Source: Saccharothrix sp. NRRL B-16314 (GTDB lineage Bacteria; Actinomycetota; Actinomycetes; Mycobacteriales; Pseudonocardiaceae). Taken from it: a stretch of DNA of 64,000 nucleotides. This document shows, in pieces, positions 9,601 through 17,936 of the stretch. The position numbers and the translations under genes were made by a program. The notes under the pieces were generated by a model. It had not been told where the DNA came from, searched no databases, and saw nothing but the letters and a program-made list of their open reading frames with translations. The DNA lies in the NCBI RefSeq assembly GCF_000716595.1, contig NZ_JNXC01000001.1, positions 930,001-994,000 of the forward strand, given 5' to 3'. Position 1 is the first letter of the stretch. Each line of letters starts with the position of its first letter.

Positions 9601-9984
9601 GTGTGGGCCATGGGGTTGTCGCCGGACAGTTTTCCGACCCAGTTCGTGCGTGAACGGCTGGTCGGTCTGGGTGCGCTGACGACGGCCGAGTTGGTTCGGG
9701 TGCCCAACGGGACCAGGGTGTTGATCGGTGGCGCCGTTACCCACCGGCAACGGCCCGGTACTGCGGGAGGCGTCACGTTCCTCAACATCGAGGACGAGAC
9801 CGGGATGGTCAACGTGGTGTGCACGACCGGGTTGTGGGCCCGCTACCGGAAGGTCGCCCGGAGCAGTCCTGCACTGCTCGTTCGAGGTGTGGTCGAGTCG
9901 GCTGAAGGGGTCATCAGTATTCGGGCGGAGCGGTTGCAGCAGTTGGACCTGCGCATACCGTCTCGTTCTCGGGATTTCCGGTGA
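6667..9984 (+). CDS. dnaE2: Error-prone DNA polymerase III alpha subunit DnaE2
   Basis: DnaE2 is the catalytic subunit of the SOS mutasome, a C-family polymerase for translesion synthesis. The ATG at 6667 gives MGWNNPPVHW, the usual DnaE2 start, and 1105 aa, a normal length. The PHP domain begins near residue 65 (ELHCHSNFSFLDG). The palm carries PDIDLDIESDRREE at about 460-473, with the catalytic Asp pair. The finger region holds GVPLFQEQLMQIA and GFPESHALSFA. An OB-fold near the C-terminus has VTFLNIEDETG. Codon third positions become less biased after about 9250, where the C-terminal domain is less GC-rich than the core. Regulation is through the upstream LexA box. Confidence 0.97.
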   Translation: MGWNNPPVHWSDLERALSGRAPSNGAPVPDGGDSPAWTRHRDRYEAPPDFAVKVDDLGATRNRVPYVELHCHSNFSFLDGASHPEELVEAAQQLGLDGVALTDHDGMYGVVRFAEAAKELGMRTVFGTELSLGLSAPQSGVPDPEGEHLLLLATNRDGYHALCRTITTGQLADGSEKGRPVYRLDEVVADTKDDCVVLTGCRKGAVRRALTREGPEAAFAQLRRLVDLYGADRVFVELTDHGYPEDGPRNDLLWAMAHDLGLPTVATNAVHYAVPARGRLAAAMAAVRARRSLDEMTGWLPPGRTACLRSGAEMARRFARFPGAVQRSAVLGMQCQFDLKLIAPELPPFDVPAGHDENSHLRELTYAGAAHRYRSIGENPRAYRQIEHELKIIEELNFPGYFLVVHDIVSFCRRNDILCQGRGSAANSAVCYALGITNVDAVRFDLLFERFLAPARDGPPDIDLDIESDRREEAIQYVYRKYGRRHAAQVANVISYRGRSAIRDVARALGYSVGQQDAWSKQIDRWGPLRSTVDEGGIPRPVLELAAELENFPRHLGIHSGGMVICDRPVSEVCPVEKGRMTDRTVLQWDKDDCASIGLVKFDLLGLGMLSALHYAIDLVREHEGIEVDIGDLDLEDQRVYEMLQRADSVGVFQVESRAQMATLPRLKPRTFYDLVVEVALIRPGPIQGGSVHPYIRRRNGKEEWDYDHPLLEGALKKTLGVPLFQEQLMQIAVDVADFSPAEADELRRAMGAKRSTHRMERLRDRFHEGAAAKGIGPELAEQIYSKLLAFANFGFPESHALSFAHIVFVSSWFKLYHPAAFCAALLRAQPMGFYSPQSLVADARRHGVRVLGPDVNASLAHATLELVDGEYAVRIGLGSIRTVGQKVAELVVAERESGGGAYADMADFGARVRLTTAQVEAMATAGAFGCFGLDRRAALWSAGAVAKIRPDRLPGTVVGTDAPALPGMDEVELAVADVWAMGLSPDSFPTQFVRERLVGLGALTTAELVRVPNGTRVLIGGAVTHRQRPGTAGGVTFLNIEDETGMVNVVCTTGLWARYRKVARSSPALLVRGVVESAEGVISIRAERLQQLDLRIPSRSRDFR

Positions 9985-10134
9985 CGGTGCACTGGGCCAT
10001 TCCGGGGACATCCCCCGGAATGCCCGCCGGGGGTCCGATCGTGGTGCCCGAATCCGCCGGCGGTTGGCCGTGGTGTTCGGACTTGGGGATCGGGAGGTTC
10101 CTCGACTCGGGATGACCGAGCGGAAGGTGTGGCG

Positions 10135-10545
10135 TGGGTTGACGGCTGACTGGGGTGGCGGCTGAGTGGGTGGACGGCCGACTGGTTGGTGGCCGATCGG
10201 GATGCGGCTGGGTGGGTGGACGGCCGACTGGTTGGTGGCCGATCGGGATGCGGCTGGGTGGGTGGACGGCCGACGGGTTGGTGGCCGAGTGGGTTGGTGG
10301 CCGACTGGGGTGGCGGCCGACTGGGTGGCGGCTGGGTGGGTTGGTGGCTGAGGCGTGGCGGCCGAGTGGGTTGACGGCCGAGTGGGTTGACGGCCGACTG
10401 GGTTGACGGCCGACTGGGTTGACGGCCGACTGGGGTGGCGGCTGTGCGGGGTGGCGGCCGACTGGGTGGCGGCTGGGTGGGTTGGTGGCTGAGGCGTGGC
10501 GGCCGAGTGGGTTGATGGCCGGCTGGGGTGGCGGCTTGGTCGGGA
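10135..10545. repeat. Complex tandem repeat block behind dnaE2
   Basis: The 680 bp between dnaE2 and the leftward DHFR-like gene contain about 400 bp of nested tandem repeats. A 16-bp unit GCCGACTGGGTTGACG is repeated in phase from 10361 to about 10456. A 46-bp unit containing GGCCGATCGGGATGCGGC is duplicated between about 10167 and 10258. A longer stretch around 10317 recurs at 10457. Because 16 and 46 are not multiples of three, several frames stay open by chance, and I see no gene here. The rest of the gap (9985-10134, 10546-10664) shows no recognisable feature. Confidence 0.85.
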
Positions 10546-10664
10546 TCGGACGTAGTGGCGTTGGGCGGGCAGGTGGTGAACGGTCCGGCGGGAGGTGCGC
10601 CGGCCGTTCACCGTTGATCGAACCGCTCCTGATCAGGCCGGGCGGGCTCGCCGGCACGTCGAGG

Positions 10665-11234
10665 TCAGAGGGCGTCGGCCTTCGTGTACGTGTTGAACAC
10701 GACGCCGGTCTCGAAGGTTCTGGTCGATCCTTTGGCGAAGCGGGTCGCCGGGACCTCGCCGGCGAAGAGGGGGATGCCCTTGCCTAGCACGATCGGGTGG
10801 ACCTTGAGGACCAGCTCGTCGATCTCGGGCAGCAGCGAGGCGGCCAGCCTGCCGCCACCGCACAGCCAGATGCCCAGGCCGGACTCGGCTTTCAGCTCGC
10901 GAACCTTGGCCAGCGGGTCGGTCGCGACCACTTCCACGTCGCTCGGTGTGGTGCTGAGCCTGCTGGACACCACGTACTGGCGTAGATGTGGGTACGGGCT
11001 CGGCAGGCCACCCGGCACCTGGTAGGTCGCACGGCCCATGAGGATCGTGTCGAAGTGCCGGTTCGGCGCGTCGATGCCCAACGCCTCGCGCCCCTGCGCG
11101 GGGATGGTGTCCGGGTACTCCTCGAAGAGGGCGGTCATGTGGTCGCCTTCGAACAGGAAGTCGCCGAAGCCCCCCTTCGGGTCGGCGATGAAGCCGTCGA
11201 GCGAGGTCGCGATGAAGTAGGTCAGGGTTCGCAC
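10665..11234 (-). CDS. Dihydrofolate reductase/RibD C-terminal family protein
   Basis: This 189-aa cytosolic oxidoreductase has the DHFR/RibD-C fold. It begins RTLTYFIATSLDGFIAD, a hallmark of this family, followed by DTILMGRATYQ and the nucleotide-binding IWLCGGGRLAASLL. The physiological substrate is unknown; members are annotated as deaminase-reductases or stress-related DHFR homologues. The GTG at 11234 is preferred because GGAGGAG sits 5 nt upstream. The gene is divergent from a TetR regulator across a 74-bp region with nested dyads, so it is the likely target of that repressor. Confidence 0.85.
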   Translation of the reverse strand: MRTLTYFIATSLDGFIADPKGGFGDFLFEGDHMTALFEEYPDTIPAQGREALGIDAPNRHFDTILMGRATYQVPGGLPSPYPHLRQYVVSSRLSTTPSDVEVVATDPLAKVRELKAESGLGIWLCGGGRLAASLLPEIDELVLKVHPIVLGKGIPLFAGEVPATRFAKGSTRTFETGVVFNTYTKADAL

Positions 11235-11259
11235 GGGATCTCCTCCGGGGGTTTCGGTG

Positions 11260-11293
11260 ACCACTCTGACTGTAGTACTATGGCTGGAGTGGT
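11260..11293. promoter_or_regulatory. Nested dyad operator between the DHFR-like gene and tetR
   Basis: The outer arms ACCACTC (11260-11266) and GAGTGGT (11287-11293) share their exact centre with the inner 8-bp palindrome TAGTACTA (11273-11280). This concentric dyad lies in the shared promoter region and is the expected binding site of the adjacent TetR protein. Binding is inferred from position and symmetry. Confidence 0.6.
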
Positions 11294-11308
11294 TGTCAAG
11301 GAGGAATC

Positions 11309-11872
11309 ATGGTGAGCAACCCGACCAGGCGTACGGTGCTCGTCGATGCGGCGGTCGAAGTGTTGGCCAGAGAGGGTGCCCGTGGTCTGACTTTCCGTGC
11401 CGTGGACCAGGAGGCGGGGGTGCCGAACGGCACCGCGTCGAACTACTTCGCCAACCGGGACGACCTGCTGCGGCAGGTGGGTGAGTACGTGCACGTCCGG
11501 CTCGCGCCCAGCGCGCTGCGGCTGGCCGAGACGATGGCGGCCCCACCGGACAAGAGCCTGGTGGAGCGGCTGCTCCGGGACCTGCTCGAACGGCTCCAGG
11601 TCGACCGGACGGGGTACCTGGCGCTGCTGGAGCTGCGCCTCGAGGCGACCAGGCGGCCGGAGTTGCAGGCCGCGCTGACCAAGACGATCAGCGACAACCT
11701 GGAGCAGAACGTCCGCTTCCACCTGGACGCGGGGCTGCCGGGGGACCGGACCACCGTCGTGTCCCTCTACCTGGCGATGAGCGGCATGATCGTCGAGCAC
11801 CTGACCCTGCCGGAGGTGTTGCCGGAGGCGGAGATGCAGGAGTTGATCACGGTCCTGGTCGACCGCGCGTAG
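11309..11872 (+). CDS. TetR/AcrR family transcriptional regulator
   Basis: This is a 187-aa repressor. The N-terminal helix-turn-helix spans about residues 10-55, with DAAVEVLAREGARGLTFRAV and NGTASNYFANRDDLLRQV. The rest is a helical ligand-binding domain with no recognised ligand. The ATG at 11309 follows AAGGAGG by 4 nt. It is divergent from the DHFR-like reductase, so it probably controls that gene and itself through the dyad at 11260-11293. Confidence 0.9.
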   Translation: MVSNPTRRTVLVDAAVEVLAREGARGLTFRAVDQEAGVPNGTASNYFANRDDLLRQVGEYVHVRLAPSALRLAETMAAPPDKSLVERLLRDLLERLQVDRTGYLALLELRLEATRRPELQAALTKTISDNLEQNVRFHLDAGLPGDRTTVVSLYLAMSGMIVEHLTLPEVLPEAEMQELITVLVDRA

Positions 11873-11881
11873 CCAGCGGCG

Positions 11882-12184
11882 TCAGCGGTCCAGCGGGCCG
11901 CCGATGATGGTCATCGCCACCACGATCACGGAAAACCCCAAACCGGAGTACAGCAACGCGTCGACGCTGCGACTGCGGATCGCGATCAGGCCTGCCTGCT
12001 CGTCGGTCACGAGCACCCTCAGCAGGGCCGCGACCAGCAGCGCGAGCCCGATCAGCACCGCGCCCTGCCGCCAGTGGTACTGCACGATCCGCAGGAGACC
12101 CAACCCGACCACGCCCAGCACCAGCGCGAACGGCAGGTGCCTGCCTGCCGCGGACCGCCAGCGCTGTTCAGGCAACAACTCCAC
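11882..12184 (-). CDS. DUF3017 membrane protein downstream of folD
   Basis: This is a 100-aa protein with three predicted transmembrane helices: LPFALVLGVVGLGLLRIV, AVLIGLALLVAALLRVLV and LLYSGLGFSVIVVAMTI. The short loop DEQAGLIAIRSRSVDALLY between helices two and three fits DUF3017, a small actinobacterial family that usually follows folD. Here it starts 10 nt after the folD stop, so the two form an operon. The function is unknown. The start is GTG. Confidence 0.85.
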   Translation of the reverse strand: MELLPEQRWRSAAGRHLPFALVLGVVGLGLLRIVQYHWRQGAVLIGLALLVAALLRVLVTDEQAGLIAIRSRSVDALLYSGLGFSVIVVAMTIIGGPLDR

Positions 12185-12194
12185 CGCTTCCGCC

Positions 12195-13052
12195 TCAGGC
12201 CGTCGCCACGTTGCGCTCGGCTGCCTCGACCGTGTTGGTCAGCAGCATCGCAATGGTCATCGGACCCGCGCCACCCGGGATCGGCGCCAGGTACCCGGCG
12301 ACCTCGGCCACCGACGGGTGCACGTCGCCCACCAGGCCGGCTTCGGTCCGGGTGATGCCGACGTCGACCACGGCCGCGCCGGGCTTCACCATGTCCGCCG
12401 TGATCAAGCCGGGGCTGCCCGCACCCGCGATCACGATGTCCGCGCGCCGCACCTCGGCCGCCAGGTCCTTGGTGCCGGTGTGGCACAGCGTCACGGTGGC
12501 GTTCTCGCTGCGACGGGTCAGCAGCAGCCCGATCGGCCGGCCGACGGTCACGCCACGACCGACCACGGTCACGTTCGCCCCGGCGATCGGCACGTCGTAC
12601 CGGCGCAGCAGCTCCACGATCCCGCGCGGCGTGGCGGGGAGCGGTCCCTCGTCACCCAGGACGAGTTTGCCCAGGTTGACGGGGTGCAGGCCGTCGCCGT
12701 CCTTGTGCGGGTCGATGCGCTCCAGGATCGGGTTCGGGTCGAGGTGCTTGGGCAGCGGCAGCTGCACGATGTACGCGGTGCAGGCCGGGTCGGCGTTCAG
12801 CTCGTCGATGACCTCTTCGAGCTGTGCCTGCGTGATGTCCGACGGCAGGTCGCGGCGGATCGACGTGATGCCGACCTTCGCGCAGGCCAGGTGCTTGCCG
12901 CGGACGTACGAGTGCGAACCGGGGTCGTCACCGACCAGCACGGTGGCCAGGCCGGGGGTCACCCCCTGCTCGACCAACGCGGCGACACGCAAGCGCAGGT
13001 CCTCGAAGATCGCGTTCCGGGTGGCCTTGCCGTCGAGAGTCGTCGCAGTCAC
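12195..13052 (-). CDS. folD: Methylenetetrahydrofolate dehydrogenase/cyclohydrolase FolD
   Basis: FolD interconverts 5,10-methylene-, methenyl- and 10-formyl-THF with NADP, supplying one-carbon units to purN and purH. Family marks are [17 protein letters not shown] near the N-terminus, the QLPLPKHL and [11 protein letters not shown] segments, and the nucleotide-binding [16 protein letters not shown]. The GTG at 13052 is preferred: GAGAGG lies 9 nt upstream, and the protein then begins [15 protein letters not shown] as in homologues. An ATG at 13061 is directly abutted by that motif. The length is 285 aa. Confidence 0.96.
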   Translation of the reverse strand: MTATTLDGKATRNAIFEDLRLRVAALVEQGVTPGLATVLVGDDPGSHSYVRGKHLACAKVGITSIRRDLPSDITQAQLEEVIDELNADPACTAYIVQLPLPKHLDPNPILERIDPHKDGDGLHPVNLGKLVLGDEGPLPATPRGIVELLRRYDVPIAGANVTVVGRGVTVGRPIGLLLTRRSENATVTLCHTGTKDLAAEVRRADIVIAGAGSPGLITADMVKPGAAVVDVGITRTEAGLVGDVHPSVAEVAGYLAPIPGGAGPMTIAMLLTNTVEAAERNVATA

Positions 13053-13089
13053 GTGCCTCATCCTCTCATCACCGCCGTCCGCGTTCGCA

Positions 13090-14019
13090 TCACCGTGCCC
13101 GCGGGCGCGCCGCGACCACCACCGCGAGCAGCGTCAACACCGCGCCGACGACCGTTGCGGCCGAGAGGTGCCCGCCCGGGGCGGGTGCGATCACGTCGAC
13201 CGCGATCGCGCCGACCAGCTGGCCTGCCACCTGGCACAGGCCCACCACCAGCACACCCAGCCAGCGCACCGCCAGCACGGCCGTGCCGATGGTCACGATG
13301 CCGAGGACGCCGCCCAGGTAGAACCACGGCTCGGCCGGCGCCCGCGTCGGGAACCCGCGCACGGCCAGGTCGACCGCGCACACCGCGAGCAGCACGACGG
13401 TGCCGGTGCCGAAGTTGACCAACGTGGTCACCCGTGTGCTCTGCGCCGCCTCGCGGACCAGCCCGTTCATGGCCTGCTGCCAGCCGAGGCCGAGGCCGGC
13501 CACGGCGGGCAGCAGAGCGAGCCACAGGTCGGACGGGTCGCCGAACTCGTCCGACACCGCCAGCGCGACCGCCGCCACGGCGAGGCCCGCGCCGATCACG
13601 CGCGGCGCGGTCAACGAGACCCGACCGGCCGGTCCGAGGCCTGCCCGGTCCACGAGCAGGCTGCTCACGGCCTGCGCGCCGACCGCCGCCACGGTGAACA
13701 CGGCCACGCCCAGCGCCGTGATCGTCAACCCCTGCGTGGACACGAAGAACGCGCCGCAGGCACCGCCGACGCACTGCCACCAGCGGATGTGCCCGGCGCG
13801 CAGCGACGAGCGCAGCCGAGCCAGCCCGGCACGTCCGGCGGCCGTCGTCGGCACCGCCGACAGCAACAACACCAACCCACCGCCGAACGACACCAGCGCG
13901 GCCAGGAAACCGTCGCCGAGCACGTGCCCCAACTCGCCGTTCAACCGTCCCTGGACGGCCAGGAACACCCCGCCGACGAACGCGACGAGCGCACCGACCA
14001 GCCGCACCCGGTCACCCAA
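13090..14019 (-). CDS. DMT-family transporter with tandem DUF606/YdcZ-like halves
   Basis: This integral membrane protein of about 309 aa has roughly ten transmembrane helices arranged as two similar halves. Each half has the pattern [25 protein letters not shown] or its counterpart [20 protein letters not shown]. This fits the DUF606 (YdcZ) branch of the drug/metabolite transporter superfamily. The substrate is unknown. The start is uncertain: TTG at 14019 has GGGAGG 9 nt upstream, while GTG at 14007 lies just after the preceding stop. It overlaps the end of the MFS gene, so the two are coupled. Confidence 0.8.
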   Translation of the reverse strand: MGDRVRLVGALVAFVGGVFLAVQGRLNGELGHVLGDGFLAALVSFGGGLVLLLSAVPTTAAGRAGLARLRSSLRAGHIRWWQCVGGACGAFFVSTQGLTITALGVAVFTVAAVGAQAVSSLLVDRAGLGPAGRVSLTAPRVIGAGLAVAAVALAVSDEFGDPSDLWLALLPAVAGLGLGWQQAMNGLVREAAQSTRVTTLVNFGTGTVVLLAVCAVDLAVRGFPTRAPAEPWFYLGGVLGIVTIGTAVLAVRWLGVLVVGLCQVAGQLVGAIAVDVIAPAPGGHLSAATVVGAVLTLLAVVVAARPRAR

Positions 14020-15229
14020 CCGGAACAGCCTCCCGCTCGCGCACCCGGCTCGCCAGGACCGCGCCGAGCAGCGCCGCCGCCGTGCTCGCACCGGCCGCCG
14101 CCGCAGGCCCGAAGTGGTCCAGCAGCGAGCCGGCCAGCGGCAGCGCCAACGCCGAACCCGCAGTGGTGAACGTGCCCATCCAGCCGAAAGCCTCGACCTT
14201 GCGGTCTTCCGGCGCGAGCCCGCTGATCCGCTCGTTGTTGGCCGCGATGGCGGGTGCGATGGCCATCCCGCCCACCCCCAGCACCAGGCCGATCAGCCAC
14301 ACCGACGACGGTTCCAGCACCGGCGGCAGCACCAGCACCAGCGGTGCGACACCGAGCGCCATCAACAGCATCCGCCGGGGGAACCGGGCCTGCCCGCCGA
14401 GCCCGCCCGCGATCAACCCGCCGACCAGCGACCCCAGGCCCCACACCGCCGTCAGCACACCGGCGACCGCGGGCGTGCCGAGGTCACGGGCCCACGCGAT
14501 GATCACCAGGTCGATCGACACCAGCGACGCCACCATGCACAACGACGCGCCGAACGCCAGCACGAGCGGTCGGTCCCGCAACAACGTCCGCCTGCCGCGC
14601 TCCGCCGCCAGGCCCGCCGGCTGATCAAGCCCGGCCCGGCGCAGCGCGCCACCGAACCCCAGCGCGCCGAGCACCGCCAGCGCACCGCACAGCCACAGCG
14701 CGACCTGCCCGTTCCACACGGCCACCACGACCGCCGCCCCCGCCGGACCGGCGATGTACATGGCCTCCTGCACGGACGCCTCGACGGTGAACACCGCCGA
14801 CCGCGCCGAACCGGTGGCCAGCCTCGGGAAGCTCGCCCGGCTCATCGCCGTGACCGGTGGCGTGCTCAACCCCGTCAGGAACGCCACGACCGCCGCCACC
14901 GGCCACGCCGAGCCGGGCGTGAACCCGGGCAGCAGGCCGAGCACCACGATGCCCACGCCGTAGCCCGAGGCCGTGACCAGCAGCAACCGCCCGGCCGGAC
15001 TCCGGTCCGCGGCACGTCCCCGCATCGGCCCCGCCACGCCCATGCCCAACGTCAACGCACCGCCGACCACGCCCGCCACCGCGTACGAGCCCGTCCACCC
15101 GGCTATCAGGAACGACACCGCCAACGGCGTCGCGGGCAGGTGGATGCGGCCGACCACCGACCACAGGAGCAGCCAGGGGAGATGCGGGATCGCGGCGAGT
15201 TGCCGGTACGGGCGGAGCACGGGTGACAC
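14012..15229 (-). CDS. MFS transporter
   Basis: This is a twelve-helix major facilitator of about 405 aa with a charged loop GPMRGRAADRSPAGR between helices two and three. It has the general look of sugar/drug efflux MFS proteins. The central cytoplasmic loop is rich in Arg (RRAGLDQPAGLAAERGRRTL). The GTG at 15229 follows a G-rich stretch; a GTG at 15259 would add ten residues. The downstream DMT gene overlaps by a few nucleotides. The substrate cannot be told from sequence. Confidence 0.85.
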   Translation of the reverse strand: MSPVLRPYRQLAAIPHLPWLLLWSVVGRIHLPATPLAVSFLIAGWTGSYAVAGVVGGALTLGMGVAGPMRGRAADRSPAGRLLLVTASGYGVGIVVLGLLPGFTPGSAWPVAAVVAFLTGLSTPPVTAMSRASFPRLATGSARSAVFTVEASVQEAMYIAGPAGAAVVVAVWNGQVALWLCGALAVLGALGFGGALRRAGLDQPAGLAAERGRRTLLRDRPLVLAFGASLCMVASLVSIDLVIIAWARDLGTPAVAGVLTAVWGLGSLVGGLIAGGLGGQARFPRRMLLMALGVAPLVLVLPPVLEPSSVWLIGLVLGVGGMAIAPAIAANNERISGLAPEDRKVEAFGWMGTFTTAGSALALPLAGSLLDHFGPAAAAGASTAAALLGAVLASRVREREAVPVG

Positions 15230-15344
15230 TCTGCCCCCACCCCCCGACAGATCGGTCACGGCGATCGGTCACGGAGATCCGAGGGAACCCGCGGTCCTCC
15301 GTCCGCGTCAGCACCTTCTGGGTGGCGCATACGAGGGGACAGCC

Positions 15345-15842
15345 GTGACCGATCCGACCGGGCGACGGGCCGAGCTGGAGGCGCGGAACGCGGCCATGCG
15401 CGAACGGGTCGACTCCCTCCTGGCGGAGCTGCACAAGAAGACCGCCGAGGTGCGCGAAGCACAGGCGCAGGCCATGGCGATCACGGCGAGCGCGGTGTCC
15501 GAGGACGGTTCCGTCCGCGCCACCGTCGACTCCGGCGGCGCGTTGACCTCCCTGGAGTTCTCCCCGAACGCCTTCGAGCGCTCCACACCCGACAAGCTGG
15601 CCCGACTCGCCACCGAGACCGTGCGGCAGGCCATCGCACAGGCGCGCACGGAGTTGAACGAGGTGCTGGCTCCGGCGCAGCAGGGCGCGAGCGTCGACCT
15701 GTCCGAGATGCTGCCCGGCGTGCCGGCGCTGGCCGACCTCATCCCCAAGCCGCCGGTCGTGCCCGAGGCCTCGCCGCAACCCGGTCGTCCCACACCGCCC
15801 GCCGACGACGGCAGCAGCGTCATGGACAGGAGTGGCTGGTGA
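15345..15842 (+). CDS. YbaB/EbfC-family nucleoid-associated protein
   Basis: This is a 165-aa protein whose first 115 residues fit the YbaB/EbfC fold: a long helix with ELEARNAAMRERVDSLLAELHKKTAEV, a beta section with DGSVRATVDSGGALTSLEF, and a second helix. The Pro-rich tail (about residues 140-160) is disordered. Members of this family often head WXG100/type VII secretion loci in Pseudonocardiales, as here, and are distinct from the housekeeping YbaB beside dnaX. The GTG at 15345 follows GAGGGGA. The stop overlaps the WXG100 start as GTGA. The function may be DNA binding or a structural role; it is not established. Confidence 0.8.
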   Translation: MTDPTGRRAELEARNAAMRERVDSLLAELHKKTAEVREAQAQAMAITASAVSEDGSVRATVDSGGALTSLEFSPNAFERSTPDKLARLATETVRQAIAQARTELNEVLAPAQQGASVDLSEMLPGVPALADLIPKPPVVPEASPQPGRPTPPADDGSSVMDRSGW

Positions 15843-16150
15843 GCGGGTTCGACGTCAACGTGGCCGGCCTGCGCCAGGGCGCGGGTCGGTTCGGCGCGGC
15901 GGGCGATGCGCTGGACGGCGTCATGCAGGCGTTGGACTCGGCGTTGAAGGCCGAGGGGCAGTGCTGGGGTGGTGACGAATCCGGCCAGGCGTTCGCCGCG
16001 GAGTACGTGCGCAACTCCGAGGCGACGTTGAACGCCTTCAAGGAACTCGCGCAGGCGCTTGACGGGATCCGCACCGGCGTGGAGGCGAGCGCCGACGCCT
16101 ACGAGGGCTCCGACCAGGGAAACGCGACCGGGATCTCCCGGACCTACTGA
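15839..16150 (+). CDS. WXG100-family type VII secretion protein
   Basis: This is a 103-aa helical hairpin of ESAT-6/WXG100 type. The turn between the helices holds CWGGDESGQAF, with the Trp-Gly pair. Near the C-terminus YEGSD fits the general type VII export signal YxxxD/E. No core ESX secretion genes are in the window, so export would depend on machinery elsewhere. It overlaps ybaB by 4 nt and is followed after 28 nt by the WXG100-like large protein, its probable partner. Confidence 0.85.
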   Translation: MSGFDVNVAGLRQGAGRFGAAGDALDGVMQALDSALKAEGQCWGGDESGQAFAAEYVRNSEATLNAFKELAQALDGIRTGVEASADAYEGSDQGNATGISRTY

Positions 16151-16178
16151 TCTCCCGGACTCACTGAGGGGCACGGCG

Positions 16179-17936
16179 TTGGGCATCGAGATCCCGGGCG
16201 AGGTCACCTGGCTCTTCCCGGTCGTGGTCGGGCAGAGCTGGCCGGAAGGTGACGAAACGGCACTCCGGCGGATGGCCGACGCCTATCGCGCCGCCGCACG
16301 GGGCGTGCAGTCCGTGATCGACGAGGGCAACGGCGCGGCGTCGTCCGTGGTCGCGAGCCAGGCGGGTGGAGCGGGCGAGGAGTTCCGGGAGTACTGGCAG
16401 AAGTTCTCCGACGGCGACGACTCGTACCTGTCGACGTTGCGGAAGACCTGTGAGGAGTTGGCGGAGAGCTGCGACAACACGGCGTCGGAGGTGGAGTACG
16501 CCAAGCTGTCGATCATCGCGGCGCTGGTCGCGCTGGCGATCGAGATCGCGGCGCTGGTCGCGGCGGCGTTCGGCACGTTCGGCGCGTCGACGGCGGGTGT
16601 TCCGATCGCTCAGCAGGCCACGCGGCTGATCGTGCAGTTCGCGTTCCGTCAGCTGGTCATCGCGATCCTGGGGGAGGTCGTGATCTCGGTCGGTGTCGAC
16701 GCGACCACCCAGGCCGTGCAGGTGGCGCGCGGTGATCGGGAGGCGTGGGACCGGGGCGGGATCACCGAGGCGGCGGTGCCAGGGGCGGTGTCGGCGGCGG
16801 TGCCGAGGGTGTCGTCCGGGGTGGTGGGCGGTGTCCCGGGCGGGCTGAAGGTCGAGGGCGGTGAGCCGACCGGGCAGGTGCCGGTCGGTGCTACGCGTGG
16901 TGCGGTCGAGGGCGCGGTGCCCCCGGTCGGCCCGGCGGTGTCCCCGGTCGGCCCGGCGGCGGTGGGGCAGGACATCCCGGCGCAGGACGTGCCGACGGGC
17001 GCGTCGCCGGGTGGGGTGTCCGGTTCGATCGGCGGGGCCAAGGACGGTCTGCCTGCCGGGCCACCGCGGGTTGACGGGTCCGTTGGTGGGTTGGTCGGCG
17101 GGCCGGTCGGTTCGCCTGGTTGGGCGCCCGTGAGTCGGGACGGGTTGAACCGGCCGCCGGCGGGGACGACTTCGACTTCGGCGGCTGCGCCGGCGATGAC
17201 CGCGCCGACTTCTTTTGCCGGTGGTGGCGACTCATCGCCTGCCACGTCGTCTACGTCGTTCAGCGGGACTCCCGGCGGGCGCCCGGATGCTTCGGTGCCG
17301 ACGTTTTCCGGTGGTGGCGCGGGACCTTCCATCGGTAGCCGCCTTGGCCCGGCTCCCGCATCGCCTGCTGTCGGTGCACCTGCTGTCGGTGGGTCTGTCG
17401 GCGGCGGGTCCGGTGGCGGGCCTGCGACTGCTGCTCCCACTGCCGGCGGTGCGGTCTCGGGTGGGGTGCCGCTGGCCGGTGCGGTGGCCGGCGGTGCGAT
17501 GGCCGGCGGTGCGGCTGCTCGTGCTTCGACGCGCGGTCGGTCGGCACCCGGAACCCGAGCACCCGAAGCAGGCCCACCGGACGACGTCACGCCCGACGTG
17601 ACCGACGAGCACACCCCGGCGTCCGGTCATGAATGGCCGGAGGAAACCGCCACCGAACCCGCCACGGATCCGCTGCCCCACAAGGACGTCGACACGGACC
17701 AGGGAGCCAGGCGCCCGGCCTTCGTCACCGACGGGACCTGGCACCGGATGGAACAGGACAGCGCGAAGTTCACGAAGTCCGGCGGTACGGTCGAGGTGAT
17801 CGACACGGTCGCCCTGCGCGACCCGCTGCACCTCCACCCGCACACGTACCAGACCCGATGGCGCGTGACGCTCGCCGACGGCACCACCGAGATCCACGTC
17901 AGGAGCTACCCGAATGAGCACGACGCAGCCCTCTGA
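16179..17936 (+). CDS. WXG100-like polymorphic protein, probable type VII substrate
   Basis: This is a 585-aa protein. Residues 1-110 form a helical WXG100-like domain typical of CpnT-type toxins (IPGEVTWLFPVVVGQSWPEG, then EFREYWQKFSDGDDSY). Residues 110-215 carry two hydrophobic segments (SIIAALVALAIEIAALVAAA and a second near ATRLIVQFAFRQLVIAI). About 290 residues of Gly/Pro/Ala/Ser linker follow. The C-terminal 75 residues (FVTDGTWHRMEQDSAKFTKS onward) form a compact domain I do not recognise. It is too short for a TNT domain, and the toxins are encoded two and three genes downstream. The start is TTG 16179, with GAGGGG upstream. Confidence 0.8.
   Translation: MGIEIPGEVTWLFPVVVGQSWPEGDETALRRMADAYRAAARGVQSVIDEGNGAASSVVASQAGGAGEEFREYWQKFSDGDDSYLSTLRKTCEELAESCDNTASEVEYAKLSIIAALVALAIEIAALVAAAFGTFGASTAGVPIAQQATRLIVQFAFRQLVIAILGEVVISVGVDATTQAVQVARGDREAWDRGGITEAAVPGAVSAAVPRVSSGVVGGVPGGLKVEGGEPTGQVPVGATRGAVEGAVPPVGPAVSPVGPAAVGQDIPAQDVPTGASPGGVSGSIGGAKDGLPAGPPRVDGSVGGLVGGPVGSPGWAPVSRDGLNRPPAGTTSTSAAAPAMTAPTSFAGGGDSSPATSSTSFSGTPGGRPDASVPTFSGGGAGPSIGSRLGPAPASPAVGAPAVGGSVGGGSGGGPATAAPTAGGAVSGGVPLAGAVAGGAMAGGAAARASTRGRSAPGTRAPEAGPPDDVTPDVTDEHTPASGHEWPEETATEPATDPLPHKDVDTDQGARRPAFVTDGTWHRMEQDSAKFTKSGGTVEVIDTVALRDPLHLHPHTYQTRWRVTLADGTTEIHVRSYPNEHDAAL

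Noticed and set aside
9914..10657. Long open frames on both strands through the repeat block, including a 247-codon leftward frame rich in Pro, Arg and His
   Set aside because: The frames stay open because 16- and 46-bp units without stops cycle through all three phases. The predicted peptides repeat out of phase, lack a plausible domain and show no codon bias of neighbouring genes.
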